The notes below the pieces were generated by a model. The model worked only from the letters and a program-made list of their open reading frames with translations, did not search any database and was not told the DNA's origin. From the NCBI GenBank assembly GCA_022009995.1, contig CP091734.1, positions 1,426,001 through 1,490,000 on the forward strand: a stretch of DNA of 64,000 nt, in the 5' to 3' direction. The stretch is from Clostridiales bacterium (GTDB lineage Bacteria; Bacillota; Clostridia; Christensenellales; CAG-917). This document shows positions 42,593 to 50,763 of the stretch, piece by piece. Each line of letters opens with the position of its first letter. Position 1 is the first letter of the stretch. A program made the position numbers and the translations under genes.

Positions 42593-43212
42593 TTGGAAAA
42601 CGGAATGGAAAGGTATATCGAAACGGTCGCGTATCTCGGGAAACTGTACGACTTCATCAACGAGCATTTGTTCGGTGGCGAACTTGTGAAACCTGTTATC
42701 ACGGTGCAAGTCGATTCGCGCAACAAGGCTTACGGTTGGTGGTCGGTCAATAAGGTTTGGCACGAGAACAAAGACGACGAAGGCGTACACGAATTGAATA
42801 TGTGCGCTCAATACCTTAATCGCCCTATCGAAGAACTCGCAAGCACGATGATTCACGAAATGTGTCATCAATTCGCAAGTGTCCACGGACTTCAAGATTG
42901 TTCCCGTTCGGGTATATATCATAACAAACTATTCAAACAAATTGCCGAAAATCACGGATTGAACGTTGTCAAGGTTGACAAAATCGGTTGGTCGCAAACG
43001 TCTTTGACGACGGAAACGGCAGAACTTATCAAACAATTTGCAAACGCAAATGACACAAGCGTGATTTATCGCAGTCCCCTTTCGACAGGAACTGTTGTCA
43101 AATCATCGAGTACGCGCAAATACGTATGCCCGTGTTGTCATACAAGCGTGCGCGCGACAAGCAAGTCAACATTATGTGCGCAGATTGCGACGAATATATG
43201 ATTGAAGAATAA
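42593..43212 (+). CDS. SprT-like zinc metallopeptidase
   Basis: A metalloprotease with the HExxH motif HEMCHQ (about residue 88) in a helix that follows LNMCAQYLNRPIEEL, as in SprT/Spartan-type proteins. A frame break near 43173 hides a C-terminal zinc ribbon: CPCC, then after the shift MCADC, so four cysteines remain paired. The start is TTG 42593, with AAGGA about 9 bases before; an ATG at 42605 is an alternative. It is the first gene of the element. Spartan proteins cut DNA-bound proteins; the phage role is unknown. Confidence 0.75.
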
Positions 43213-43228
43213 ACGCGAGGTAAACGAA

Positions 43229-43414
43229 ATGGAAAAATATGCAGTAATTTGTAACAAAATCGATTATGTTCTTGAGAACTTCGATAAAAGCACAATTAAA
43301 AATACGATTGATATGCTTTGTTCAAAGGGTATCGCCAAAGGTGCGTATGACAGTTTTATGTGTTTGGTCGCATTGCTTGACATCGTAACTACTGTCGAAT
43401 CAATGGCGGAATGA
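43229..43414 (+). CDS. Small protein of unknown function
   Basis: A 61-residue protein, MEKYAVICNKIDYVLENF at its start, helical and without recognisable motif. The start ATG 43229 follows GAGGTAAACGAA; an in-frame upstream ATG at 43202 has no ribosome site. It overlaps the next reading frame by 4 bases. Confidence 0.55.
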   Translation: MEKYAVICNKIDYVLENFDKSTIKNTIDMLCSKGIAKGAYDSFMCLVALLDIVTTVESMAE

Positions 43415-43428
43415 GGATATACAAAAAT

Positions 43429-43689
43429 ATGAAAAAGACAAAAGCAACTTTGAAACCATTGAAGAAACTATCGCAAGATTTTTGCGGAACTTGTGAACTT
43501 CGACAACTGCCGAAAGGTACATATTTCCGTACGCTTGACAAGAACGGCAAAATGAGCCGTGAAACCTATACAAAGGGTTATTACGAGCGTTCCGAAAAGA
43601 AGTTTGTTTGCGACAAACATTCTGACGTTTGGGGCGCAGGTCGCGCATTGAAAGGCACAACGAAAGTAACAACGGATTTTATATATTAG
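43429..43689 (+). CDS. Small cysteine-containing protein of unknown function
   Basis: An 86-residue basic protein with CGTC (DFCGTCELRQL) and a later FVCDKHSD, which could form a small metal site. Its codons stop just before the hairpin and ribozyme region. An in-frame ATG at 43411 overlaps the previous stop; ATG 43429 is preferred since MKKTKATL is a typical start. No family recognised. Confidence 0.55.
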   Translation: MKKTKATLKPLKKLSQDFCGTCELRQLPKGTYFRTLDKNGKMSRETYTKGYYERSEKKFVCDKHSDVWGAGRALKGTTKVTTDFIY

Positions 43690-43704
43690 CATTTTGGGAC
43701 TTGC

Positions 43705-43724
43705 GCGCACTTCCTCCGGTGCGC
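43705..43724 (+). other. Stem-loop upstream of the ribozyme, pyrimidine loop
   Basis: A perfect GCGCAC/GTGCGC stem with the eight-base loop TTCCTCCG. There is no T-run, so it is not a normal terminator. The loop contains CCTCC, complementary to Shine-Dalgarno sequences. Confidence 0.6.
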
Positions 43725-43735
43725 ACGAATCAGCC

Positions 43736-43836
43736 GATTTTGCCGAAGCGGACTGATGAGCCTGTGAAAGTCAGGCGAAACGAATAATTGGGCGTTTTAC
43801 TCCTTTACGTCCTTTATTCGTATCCGTAAGGAAATC
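43736..43836 (+). ncRNA. Hammerhead ribozyme, type I
   Basis: All core elements are in order. Stem I strand GCGGA (43748-43752), core CTGATGA (43753-43759), stem II GCCTG/CAGGC with a seven-base loop (43760-43776), core GAAA (43777-43780), stem III ACGAATAA/TTATTCGT (43780-43787 with 43814-43821), cleavage nucleotide A at 43822 (GUA), then TCCGT (43823-43827), which pairs with GCGGA. Stem I continues after an internal loop (GATTT and CC with GG and AAATC). The open end is on stem I. It lies in the 197-base gap between two phage genes. Confidence 0.88.
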
Positions 43837-43886
43837 AAAAAACTAATTGGGTGACGACCAACGTCAAAGGAAGGTACAGCAAAAGT

Positions 43887-44333
43887 ATGGCACAAGAAAA
43901 GAAACAAGAAATGAAGGCAATCAAAAGCACTCTCAACAATCTCATTCTCGAACGCGATTCGTTCAAAGGCAAAGACGGAAAAGATATGTTTTCGTATTTT
44001 ATCCGCGGTTATGCTCTCGGACGTGAAATAAGGGCTGATTTTGTGGCAAGTGACCAAGGCGGATATGAGGTTCTTGACCTTTTATTCAGTCTTGAAAAAG
44101 ACGTAAAAGTTGTAATGCGCGATGAGGTTATGTCCGACGACAAAGGTAGAGATACGCACTACACCGTTTATGAGGCACAAGCCGAAGATGAGGACGGCAA
44201 CGTCTATTCTTACAAAATCAAGCCTGCAAGAAACAGCGACAAGACGTATTTGGATATGTTCTTGACTGCTCTTGCGAAATATGAGAACGGGGTGATGACA
44301 AGGTTGCGTAAATATATGCACGTTGAAGGGTGA
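43887..44333 (+). CDS. Conserved-looking phage protein, possible ssDNA-binding protein
   Basis: A 148-residue acidic, beta-rich protein. It has LILERDSFKGKDGKDMFSYF, GGYEVLDLLFS and KIKPARNSDKTYLDM, without a named domain that I can recognise. A filamentous phage needs a single-strand DNA-binding protein to coat its genome, and this is the best-sized soluble candidate in the early part of the element; that is inference. ATG 43887 follows AAGGAAGG; a GTG at 43851 is less likely. Confidence 0.45.
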   Translation: MAQEKKQEMKAIKSTLNNLILERDSFKGKDGKDMFSYFIRGYALGREIRADFVASDQGGYEVLDLLFSLEKDVKVVMRDEVMSDDKGRDTHYTVYEAQAEDEDGNVYSYKIKPARNSDKTYLDMFLTALAKYENGVMTRLRKYMHVEG

Positions 44334-44349
44334 CAAGCACGTCACCCTT
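44326..44349 (+). other. Gene-end hairpin
   Basis: AAGGGTGAC/GTCACCCTT, a perfect 9-bp stem with a six-base loop that includes the stop codon of the preceding gene. No T-run follows. Confidence 0.6.
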
Positions 44350-44391
44350 TGACACATACAAAACTATTTAAGGACGGTGATTGAAAGGAAA

Positions 44392-44589
44392 ATGAAGTTT
44401 ATTGAAGTGACGGATTATTTGGGCGACGTGAAATATATCGTGTCGCTTGACAAGATAACGACAATCGCGTGTGACAAGCAAGGCAAGGTTTTTATTGAAA
44501 CGGGTACGGATTTGGACGGCGAATCGTCAGGACTGCTTGTAGCGGAATCCTATGACGAAATAAAAAAACTAATAAATTCGGAGCATTAA
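44392..44589 (+). CDS. Small phage protein of unknown function
   Basis: A 65-residue mostly beta protein (MKFIEVTDYLGDVKYIVSLDKI at the start, then ITTIAC). ATG 44392 follows GAAAGGAAA. It resembles in pattern the small proteins with a single beta sheet found in phage and plasmid early regions, but no family can be named. Confidence 0.55.
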   Translation: MKFIEVTDYLGDVKYIVSLDKITTIACDKQGKVFIETGTDLDGESSGLLVAESYDEIKKLINSEH

Positions 44590-44595
44590 AACAAT

Positions 44596-44970
44596 ATGGC
44601 AAAAAGATTACGTTATTACGACAACGATAAAAAATACATTCCTATGACACATACGAATTATGTGCGTTGTGGCAGTCGTTGGAAAGTTGTAAGCGAAGAA
44701 AAGTCTTTGATATCTCGCAATCAGGCGAAAAACGTTTTATCTAAACAAGGTTTGCCTTTTGAAAGGTCGCATCGTTTAGAAAAGCGTGATAGGTGGGGTC
44801 ATAATGAGCCTGTCGATACGTTTTCTTCTATATCCCCTGACGGAAGAAATAAGTGTACCTTTCAAGTAGATTTTAAGAAAGGCAACGAAAACTACGAGCG
44901 TATGGCTCGAAAGTCTTATAACGACCGTATGCGATATCAAAGAAAGAAAAAAACGAAACAAGCGAAATAG
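44596..44970 (+). CDS. Basic protein of unknown function
   Basis: A 124-residue very basic protein with aromatic residues in the N-terminus (LRYYDNDKKYIPM) and a Lys/Arg-rich tail (RYQRKKKTKQ). Charge suggests nucleic acid binding. Intact frame, 6 bases after the previous gene and 3 before the next. Confidence 0.55.
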   Translation: MAKRLRYYDNDKKYIPMTHTNYVRCGSRWKVVSEEKSLISRNQAKNVLSKQGLPFERSHRLEKRDRWGHNEPVDTFSSISPDGRNKCTFQVDFKKGNENYERMARKSYNDRMRYQRKKKTKQAK

Positions 44971-44973
44971 CCT

Positions 44974-45389
44974 ATGACAAGCAAGAAAAACAAAGGCGGA
45001 AACGTCGGCAAAGTGTATCGCGGACGTACAAAGTACATAGACGTTGAAACGAAACCTGAACGCGATTATGTTGTAGTCATTGACGACGGCGAACGTGTAA
45101 AGGTTGCGAAACTCAAATCTATCAAGATATTTGACGAGAACGGCAAGAACGCCGATAAAGCACTCGTTGAGATAAACAGTGAGCGATACGGACTAAAGTG
45201 CGTACGGGAGTGGATTATCAAAAGTTTGATAAAAACCGTATGTCAAAGCAAAGATTGCGTTTGAGCGATAAGCGTGTATTTCCCGAACAGAAAGAACGGT
45301 TTTCGCTTAATAGCAAAGACAAACATAACGTTCTTATTCATACAAAGGCAATTCAAAAACCAAAGAATAAGAAAAAACGGAGCAAATAA
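44974..45389 (+). CDS. Basic protein of unknown function, frameshifted
   Basis: Two overlapping frames make one protein of about 138 residues with an indel near 45195. The N-part is VYRGRTKYIDVETKPERDYV and VKVAKLKSI, a beta-barrel-like pattern; the C-part has SDKRVFPEQKERFSL and ends in KNKKKRSK. The stop lies inside a hairpin. No family recognised. Confidence 0.55.
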
Positions 45390-45453
45390 TGCTCCGTGAC
45401 GTGCGGTTGGTTACACATTGCTGTGCCAACAATAAACAATCCAAAGTGGATTG
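45377..45453 (+). other. Three consecutive stem-loops in a phage intergenic region
   Basis: Hairpin 1: ACGGAGCA/TGCTCCGT (45377-45397). Hairpin 2: GTTGG/CCAAC enclosing CACA/TGTG (45406-45430). Hairpin 3: CAATCCA/TGGATTG (45437-45453). The gap 45390-45564 holds no gene. It separates the small-protein cluster from the envelope-protein cluster, and none of the hairpins has a T-run. Confidence 0.6.
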
Positions 45454-45564
45454 AGTTGCACTACCTTGTCATCATATTACGCTAATGGCAGTTATGTTGT
45501 CAAGTAAAAATCAAAAACTGACACGGCAGAATCCGTGAATAATAAAAAATGTGAGGTACATATT

Positions 45565-46074
45565 TTGAGCAGAAAAACAAAAAGCATTGTCAAAAGCGTA
45601 TTTATCTGCCTTGCCCTTTTGATGTTGGCAGTGGCAGTTACGGCTGCGCTTACAAACGGTTTCAAGAACGTCAATCCTTATGGTTGGCTTGAAAACTTTG
45701 ACCGTATCAAGAAAGACACCGAATTGAACGGCTTTGAAGTGTGCAAAGACTTTGAGTTGGACTTTGCAAAACTCATCAAGGGCGTGAAAGCAACCGAAGA
45801 TACGGCAGCAGGCACAAAGACTTATGCTATCGTCAAAACCGATAACGCAAACGTGTATATCAACGTTGTGGAAACCATTGCGAACGAAAAGAGTTCTTAC
45901 ACTCTTGTCATCAACGGACAAAACGTTTGCACTTCCGCGGACGGATTCAACGACACGGCGATTGAAGCAATCAAGTCTTGCGATACTTGCAAAGTGACAG
46001 AAGTTCAAAATGCAGGCAGACTTGCCCACTACGTCGGCGCAACGTTTGTGAAAGCAGAAGAACCGCAAGCATAA
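45565..46074 (+). CDS. Membrane-anchored extracytoplasmic protein of the prophage
   Basis: A 169-residue protein with a basic start, one membrane helix (SVFICLALLMLAVAVTAAL) and an outer domain with two cysteine pairs at positions around CKDF, CTSAD and CDTCK. The start is TTG 45565, since GAGGT lies 7 bases upstream; a GTG at 45535 has no ribosome site. It opens the group of proteins expected at the cell surface or virion. Function unknown. Confidence 0.6.
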   Translation: MSRKTKSIVKSVFICLALLMLAVAVTAALTNGFKNVNPYGWLENFDRIKKDTELNGFEVCKDFELDFAKLIKGVKATEDTAAGTKTYAIVKTDNANVYINVVETIANEKSSYTLVINGQNVCTSADGFNDTAIEAIKSCDTCKVTEVQNAGRLAHYVGATFVKAEEPQA

Positions 46075-46086
46075 GTAAAGTGAACA

Positions 46087-46117
46087 TTTGCCGAGAGCGG
46101 ATTCCACTCTCGGCAAA
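46087..46117 (+). other. Intergenic hairpin between two surface-protein genes
   Basis: Perfect 11-bp arms TTTGCCGAGAG/CTCTCGGCAAA with a nine-base loop, followed by AATTT. It could be a weak terminator or an mRNA 3' end stabiliser. Confidence 0.65.
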
Positions 46118-46140
46118 AATTTATAACGGAGATAAGAAAA

Positions 46141-47553
46141 ATGAAAAATAATCTTACAAAATCAAAGGTATGGCAAATTATAGGCGTAGCGGTGCTTTGC
46201 GCCGTTTGCGTTCTCGGTGCAGTTCTCGGCGTTTTGTTCGGTATGAACCATTCTTCCGAAGATTTGAACGTATCGAAAGATTTGGTTTCTGATATGGACA
46301 ATCGCGATTTGCAAGGAAAAAACATAAGCCTTTTAAGCGGAGTTGCAACAACGGCAAGCGACGGTACGGTTTCTCAAACACTAACGGCGGTTATTTCCCC
46401 TGCTGACGCAACAGAACAAAAGGTTGACTGGTCTGTCGCATGGTTGGACGGCACTCCGTTTGCTAGCGCAAAAATCGGTGATTATATCACGATTACTCCT
46501 TCTTCTGACGGAGCATTGACTGCAACCGTTACGTGTAAAAAGGCGTTTCGTGGTTCTGTGGCTTGCATTAAGGTTGTTACTCGTGACGGCGGTTATGTCG
46601 CAACCTGCAACGTTTCTTATGAGGGCAAACCGTCATCGTTGCAAATCAACGGTGGCAATAGTGGCAAGCAAACTATCAAGGTTCAAATTCATACACTGTT
46701 GCACTTGAAAACGTTTTTGGTGACGTTGGCGATAGTTTTTATGATTCACTTGTTGTAAAAAGTTACACTTGGGGTGGCACTTTTTATGGCGGAACTTATA
46801 ACACTACAAACAATCAATGGAGCAATTTGAACACTTACAATATTTCAGATTTGTCACTTATTGATAGTTATATTTCCGTTTCTTATGCAGATAAAAAACT
46901 TACCGTTTTAAATAAACAAAGTTTGATTGGCGCATATGCTTCTTCGCAAGGTTCATCGCAAGGTGCTATTTATACGAAGCGTGTTCAAAAAGACGTCGAT
47001 ATGTATGTTGACGTTACTTTGGAAAGCGCGGGTGTTGAAAAACTATTCGTGTTGACTTTGAAAATGTCACGATATCTGCGAATGGTGGCAAAAACGGTTC
47101 TTGCAAACTCTTGAATTCGGCAACCTTTGACGTGACGATCGGGAATATTTTCGGTACTTTCGACAAGCCTGTTACTATTCAATCCTTTACTTGGGGCGGT
47201 ACTTATACTGGTCAAAATTGGTATAACAATCCCTCTGGCAATGGTTATACAGGTGAAAAAAAAAGACGTGCAACGTGAGCGATTTGAAAGGCAACGTTTC
47301 TGATTATTTTGACGTGACGATTTCAGGGAAAAAGGTCACTGTGAATAATAAGAAATCCATGCTTACGTATTCGTTGAATACGGGTAGCGTTTCGGGCGGT
47401 TACAGTGTCACTTATTACAATTGCCCAGTTGCAAATCTAAACGTTTATCTCGATATCGTTCTCGCTTGTGGTGATTCGACTGCGACATTCCGTGTTAGTT
47501 TTACTTCCGGCGTGAATTCGGTCAGTTTGTCGCAATCAACAATTACGTTTTAA
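46141..47553 (+). CDS. Adhesin-like surface protein with Ig-like and duplicated domain
   Basis: Three broken frames join into one protein of about 470 residues (indels near 46690, 47050 and 47270). It has one N-terminal membrane helix, then a bacterial Ig-like (BIG2-type) segment: QTLTAVISPADATEQKVDW and a later NVSYEGKPSSL. Two tandem copies of a further domain follow, each with SYTWGGT or SFTWGGT, an N-S-DL motif and KLTVLNK / KVTVNNK. It is a likely virion tip or host-binding protein, or a surface adhesin. Inference only. Confidence 0.6.
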
Positions 47554-47563
47554 GAGGTGAGTT

Positions 47564-48160
47564 ATGGCGAAATATAAGACGGCAAAAACAATGAAGTCTA
47601 TTGTCAAAATTCTTTTGGTTTTGATAATTCTTGTTGGGATTGTTGGTCTTATCGTCAACATTAAAGATAAAACGGAAGTATCAACTTTCAGTTTATCTGT
47701 CAACGGCGACATAATTTCAGCCGATAAAAGCGGATATGTGGCAAGTGCGGATAATCCTCTTTCGGTTGAAGTTATGTTTCCCTCGAACGTTGCTGTTGAA
47801 GATAGAGTTTATTCTTATGGATTGCAACCTGCAAAGGATAACGATTTTAAGTTCTATGTTGATTATCGGTCATATTCTTTTTCGCAATGGCAAATGGATA
47901 TAGACAAATGCTTTGAAATCGTACCTACTAAAAACGGATTTACAATAACGCCAAAAGCAAATTCTATACAAGAACTTTTGAAAGTGTGTTATCCGTCAAA
48001 CGAAATCCATATCGACGATTCTCAAATCGATAGCAATAAGGACTTGTTTGTTGACGGTTAAGCCCAAAAACAACAATTCAATTGTGGTTGGTTTTAGATT
48101 CCCGTTGGGTGTCAAAACCGTAACAGGTATTGAATTGGATAAAAGGGAGATTGTGTTCTA
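47564..48160 (+). CDS. Membrane-anchored protein of the prophage, frameshifted
   Basis: About 199 residues with an N-terminal membrane helix (ILLVLIILVGIVGLIV) and an outer domain. A frame break near 48052 would end it at 48061; restoring it adds VKPKNNNSIVVGFRFPLG and a stop at 48160, one base before the next ATG, which supports the longer form. GAGGTGAGTT precedes the ATG. Function unknown, but it is grouped with the envelope proteins. Confidence 0.6.
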
Positions 48161-50002
48161 ATGAAAATAATACGTAAAATAACAAAAATTTGTATATTGT
48201 TGTTTGTGGGTATAGCATTGTTTATACTTTTTTCGGCGTTTCCGAAAACTGCTCTTGCCGTTGACGACAATATTGTTGTAGACAACGAGCATTACGTTGA
48301 TTATTCTTCTTTGGACACAACGTCGTATTATCGCGAATATGCCGTCACTAATCGTGAGGTAGCATACAAAAAAGGCGGTGATATTTTTGCTTTTGAAAAC
48401 GGCGCAAGCGTTGTTAGAAACGACTTGAACACGTTGGTTTTTAAGTTGAATTTGCTAAAACCCGAATATGAGAAAGGCAAAGTGCTTTGGTATTTGCAGT
48501 CGTTTGTCGTTTATGAATGTTCAAGCGATTCTATGACCGCAACGCCTATTGCCGACGTTGTTATATCTCACGTATGTACCGACGCCGATCAAGAAGAAGC
48601 CGTGTTTCAAACGCTTTCAATATAGTGATATTAAGGTCGGTATCAAGCAATATATCAAAGGCAGTGATAATAATGTTGGCGGTAGTTCTGCTCTTTTTGG
48701 AGTTGGATATTTCAACGACGGATATGACCTTATAAGTTTGCGAAAAGGGATTGGCAAATCTTTATTCATTAACGGCGGAAATTCTTTGGAAATTGCAATT
48801 AAGGGTTCGTCCCCTTACACACGATATTTTGTCAGAAGTGCATCGTATCTTGCAATGGAAGGTCGAAACAACTATATTGAAGAAACACTCGATTCTTCCG
48901 TGGTTTCCGTATATGATGTTTTGAAATCTTTCAATGAGCGAAACATTGGATTCTTTGGGCGACAAAAAAACAGAGGCGGAAAACATCGTTTACAATTTTT
49001 CAACTCAAAAAGTCCAAATAATGTATTTGAAACGTGTCGGAACAACTCCGTTTGCCACCACTGCACGTGCCTATGTTGACGTTCCCGTTGCCGAAAACGA
49101 AATTCGCGTTGCCGATGTCAAAAACGCTTTGGGGCTTGACACTATGGCGGTTATGCAATCGTCTTGCGATTATTTCAAATACGATTCTGCCGAAGATATA
49201 TATCGTGCGTATTATTACAAGTCGGTTTGGCTTTCGGCAAAAACAGCGGACGGCAACAATCAAGATTTGTATCTTGATTGCAACCTTTCGTTTAAGGACT
49301 TTTATGAACCTTTGGTGCGTGACGGTATTCTTCCTATCGGCGACGACGGATACGAGTATTTCTTCAATAGAATGAAATACAATTTCCCCGAACTCGAAGG
49401 GTTGAAAGAACACGAAGTGTACGGATATTTCGGTTATGTTGCACTTCCCAAAACGTATACGTTCTCTCAGTTGTTCTTTGAAGTTTTCGACGCGTCAAAA
49501 GCAAATTACAAAGGCACGGTTGATTCTATGTGCAATTTGGGCAATCTTTCAAAAGAAAGTTATTCCAAACTGCTCAACGATTATCATTACAATTTCCTTT
49601 CGCGAGTTTGGAATGTCGGTGTCGGCGCATTTGCAGGATATGAGGCGTATCATTATTCTTTTTACGTGGATTCGGGGGTTTTGGAATCCTTTATTGCTCA
49701 CAACGGCGCAAAGGATATGCAAGATAATCTTTCAAGGCTCGGTATTGCAACGAGAGATACGGCAGAATCTGTCGCAAATTTCTTTACAAAATTTGTAAAG
49801 AAACTCGGCGAATGGTTTGAGAAACAAAGTGCTTTTTGGCACGATTGCAGGAATTATTCTCGGAATTATATTTTTGTCAATGTTGTTTTTCGTTGTGTCA
49901 AAAGCGACAAGATCTTTCCAAAAGAAACCGACAAAGCCGACAAAATTCAAAAGGAAAAAGGCAGTGAAAAATGGCAAGAAGAAAGAGATACATAAAAGGT
50001 AG
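48161..50002 (+). CDS. Secreted, C-terminally anchored protein: attachment (pIII-like) candidate
   Basis: Three or four frames join into one protein of about 613 residues (indels near 48600, 48945 and 49840). It begins with a clear signal peptide ending ALA (residue 33), has a large extracytoplasmic domain, and ends with one membrane helix near 49820-49890 followed by a Lys-rich cytoplasmic tail. That topology (signal, large ectodomain, single C-terminal anchor) is the one of the filamentous phage adsorption protein pIII. No sequence similarity to pIII is claimed. Confidence 0.6.
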
Positions 50003-50330
50003 AATTTATATAACAACCGATAAGTTGCTTGTCGGTGGAAAAGGCAAGAAACGTAGGGTTGTTTCAATGGGGAACGATAAAAACAACATGGCTGTGCGCC
50101 GTATATTGTCATTATATGACAAAAATGGCGATAAAAAGAAACATCTTATTCCCATAGAAAAATATCCTGATATACCAAAGGCAAGCGGAGTTGAAGTTAA
50201 AACCTTTCGTAAAACTGTAAATGGCAAGCCTATTAAAGAAAAGTATTTAGGCAAGACAAATACTCGGCTTAATAAGTGGGATATGGCAAGGATTTCTACA
50301 AAAAACAAACCAAACAAAGTGAAAAAATAA
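49971..50330 (+). CDS. Small very basic protein
   Basis: A 119-residue Lys/Arg-rich protein (MARRKRYIKGRIYITTDKLL start, KNKPNKVKK end). It overlaps the end of the preceding gene by 32 bases. Its stop is just before a strong hairpin. A DNA-binding or virion-core role is possible. Intact frame. Confidence 0.55.
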   Translation: MARRKRYIKGRIYITTDKLLVGGKGKKRRVVSMGNDKNNMAVRRILSLYDKNGDKKKHLIPIEKYPDIPKASGVEVKTFRKTVNGKPIKEKYLGKTNTRLNKWDMARISTKNKPNKVKK

Positions 50331-50353
50331 GAGAGCAAAAAACTTTGCTCTCT
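50330..50353 (+). other. Gene-end hairpin
   Basis: AGAGAGCAAA/TTTGCTCTCT, a perfect 10-bp stem with a four-base loop right after the stop. No T-run. A smaller GTCGG/CCGAC hairpin follows near 50380-50396; the rest of the 137-base gap to the next gene shows nothing more. Confidence 0.65.
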
Positions 50354-50467
50354 CTCGTGAGTTGGTTATAAATTATCCAGGTCGGAAGATTACCCGACGC
50401 TCACAATAATTATTATATGCAATCGTGACGGATAAGTCAAACGAAATTATAAAAGTAAGGTGAAAGT

Positions 50468-50671
50468 ATGGCAAACAGAAGATATATTGTAACGTTCAAA
50501 TGGGGTACAAAGTACCAAAACAAGTATAAAAGAATGGTCGGAAACGATAAAGACGAGGTTTACGGCAGGGCTTGCGGAATATATGGCTTTATGAACGTAT
50601 CGGGCGTATATGTCGAAAACGATGACAATCTCGCATGGTGGAAAGCAAAAGGCTTTACGGAGTTGACATGA
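50468..50671 (+). CDS. Small phage protein of unknown function
   Basis: A 67-residue protein (RRYIVTFKWGTKYQNKY, then DNLAWWKAKGF). AAGGTG precedes the ATG. Its stop overlaps the ATG of the next small gene (ATGA), so it is translationally coupled to the coat candidate. Confidence 0.6.
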   Translation: MANRRYIVTFKWGTKYQNKYKRMVGNDKDEVYGRACGIYGFMNVSGVYVENDDNLAWWKAKGFTELT

Positions 50672-50763
50672 AAAAGACTGCAAAAAGATTGGGCTTTGTG
50701 CTGCTCGGCGTGGTTGTGGCAATCATTGTGGGATATTTTGTATGGACGGGATTTAAGGTATGA
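50668..50763 (+). CDS. 31-residue single-helix membrane protein, coat protein candidate
   Basis: A short gene with stop-start overlaps on both sides. The product has a basic start (MKKTAKR), one hydrophobic helix (GFVLLGVVVAIIVGYFVW) and a short tail ending FKV. Size and topology match the small coat proteins (pVII, pVIII, pIX) of filamentous phages. It is placed right before the assembly ATPase gene, as coat and morphogenesis genes are in inoviruses. Major versus minor coat cannot be decided. Confidence 0.6.
   Translation: MKKTAKRLGFVLLGVVVAIIVGYFVWTGFKV

Noticed and set aside
43715..43790. Reading the hammerhead as type III (open stem III)
   Set aside because: The bases upstream do not pair with CGAATAA; pairing with the downstream TTATTCG is perfect, giving type I.
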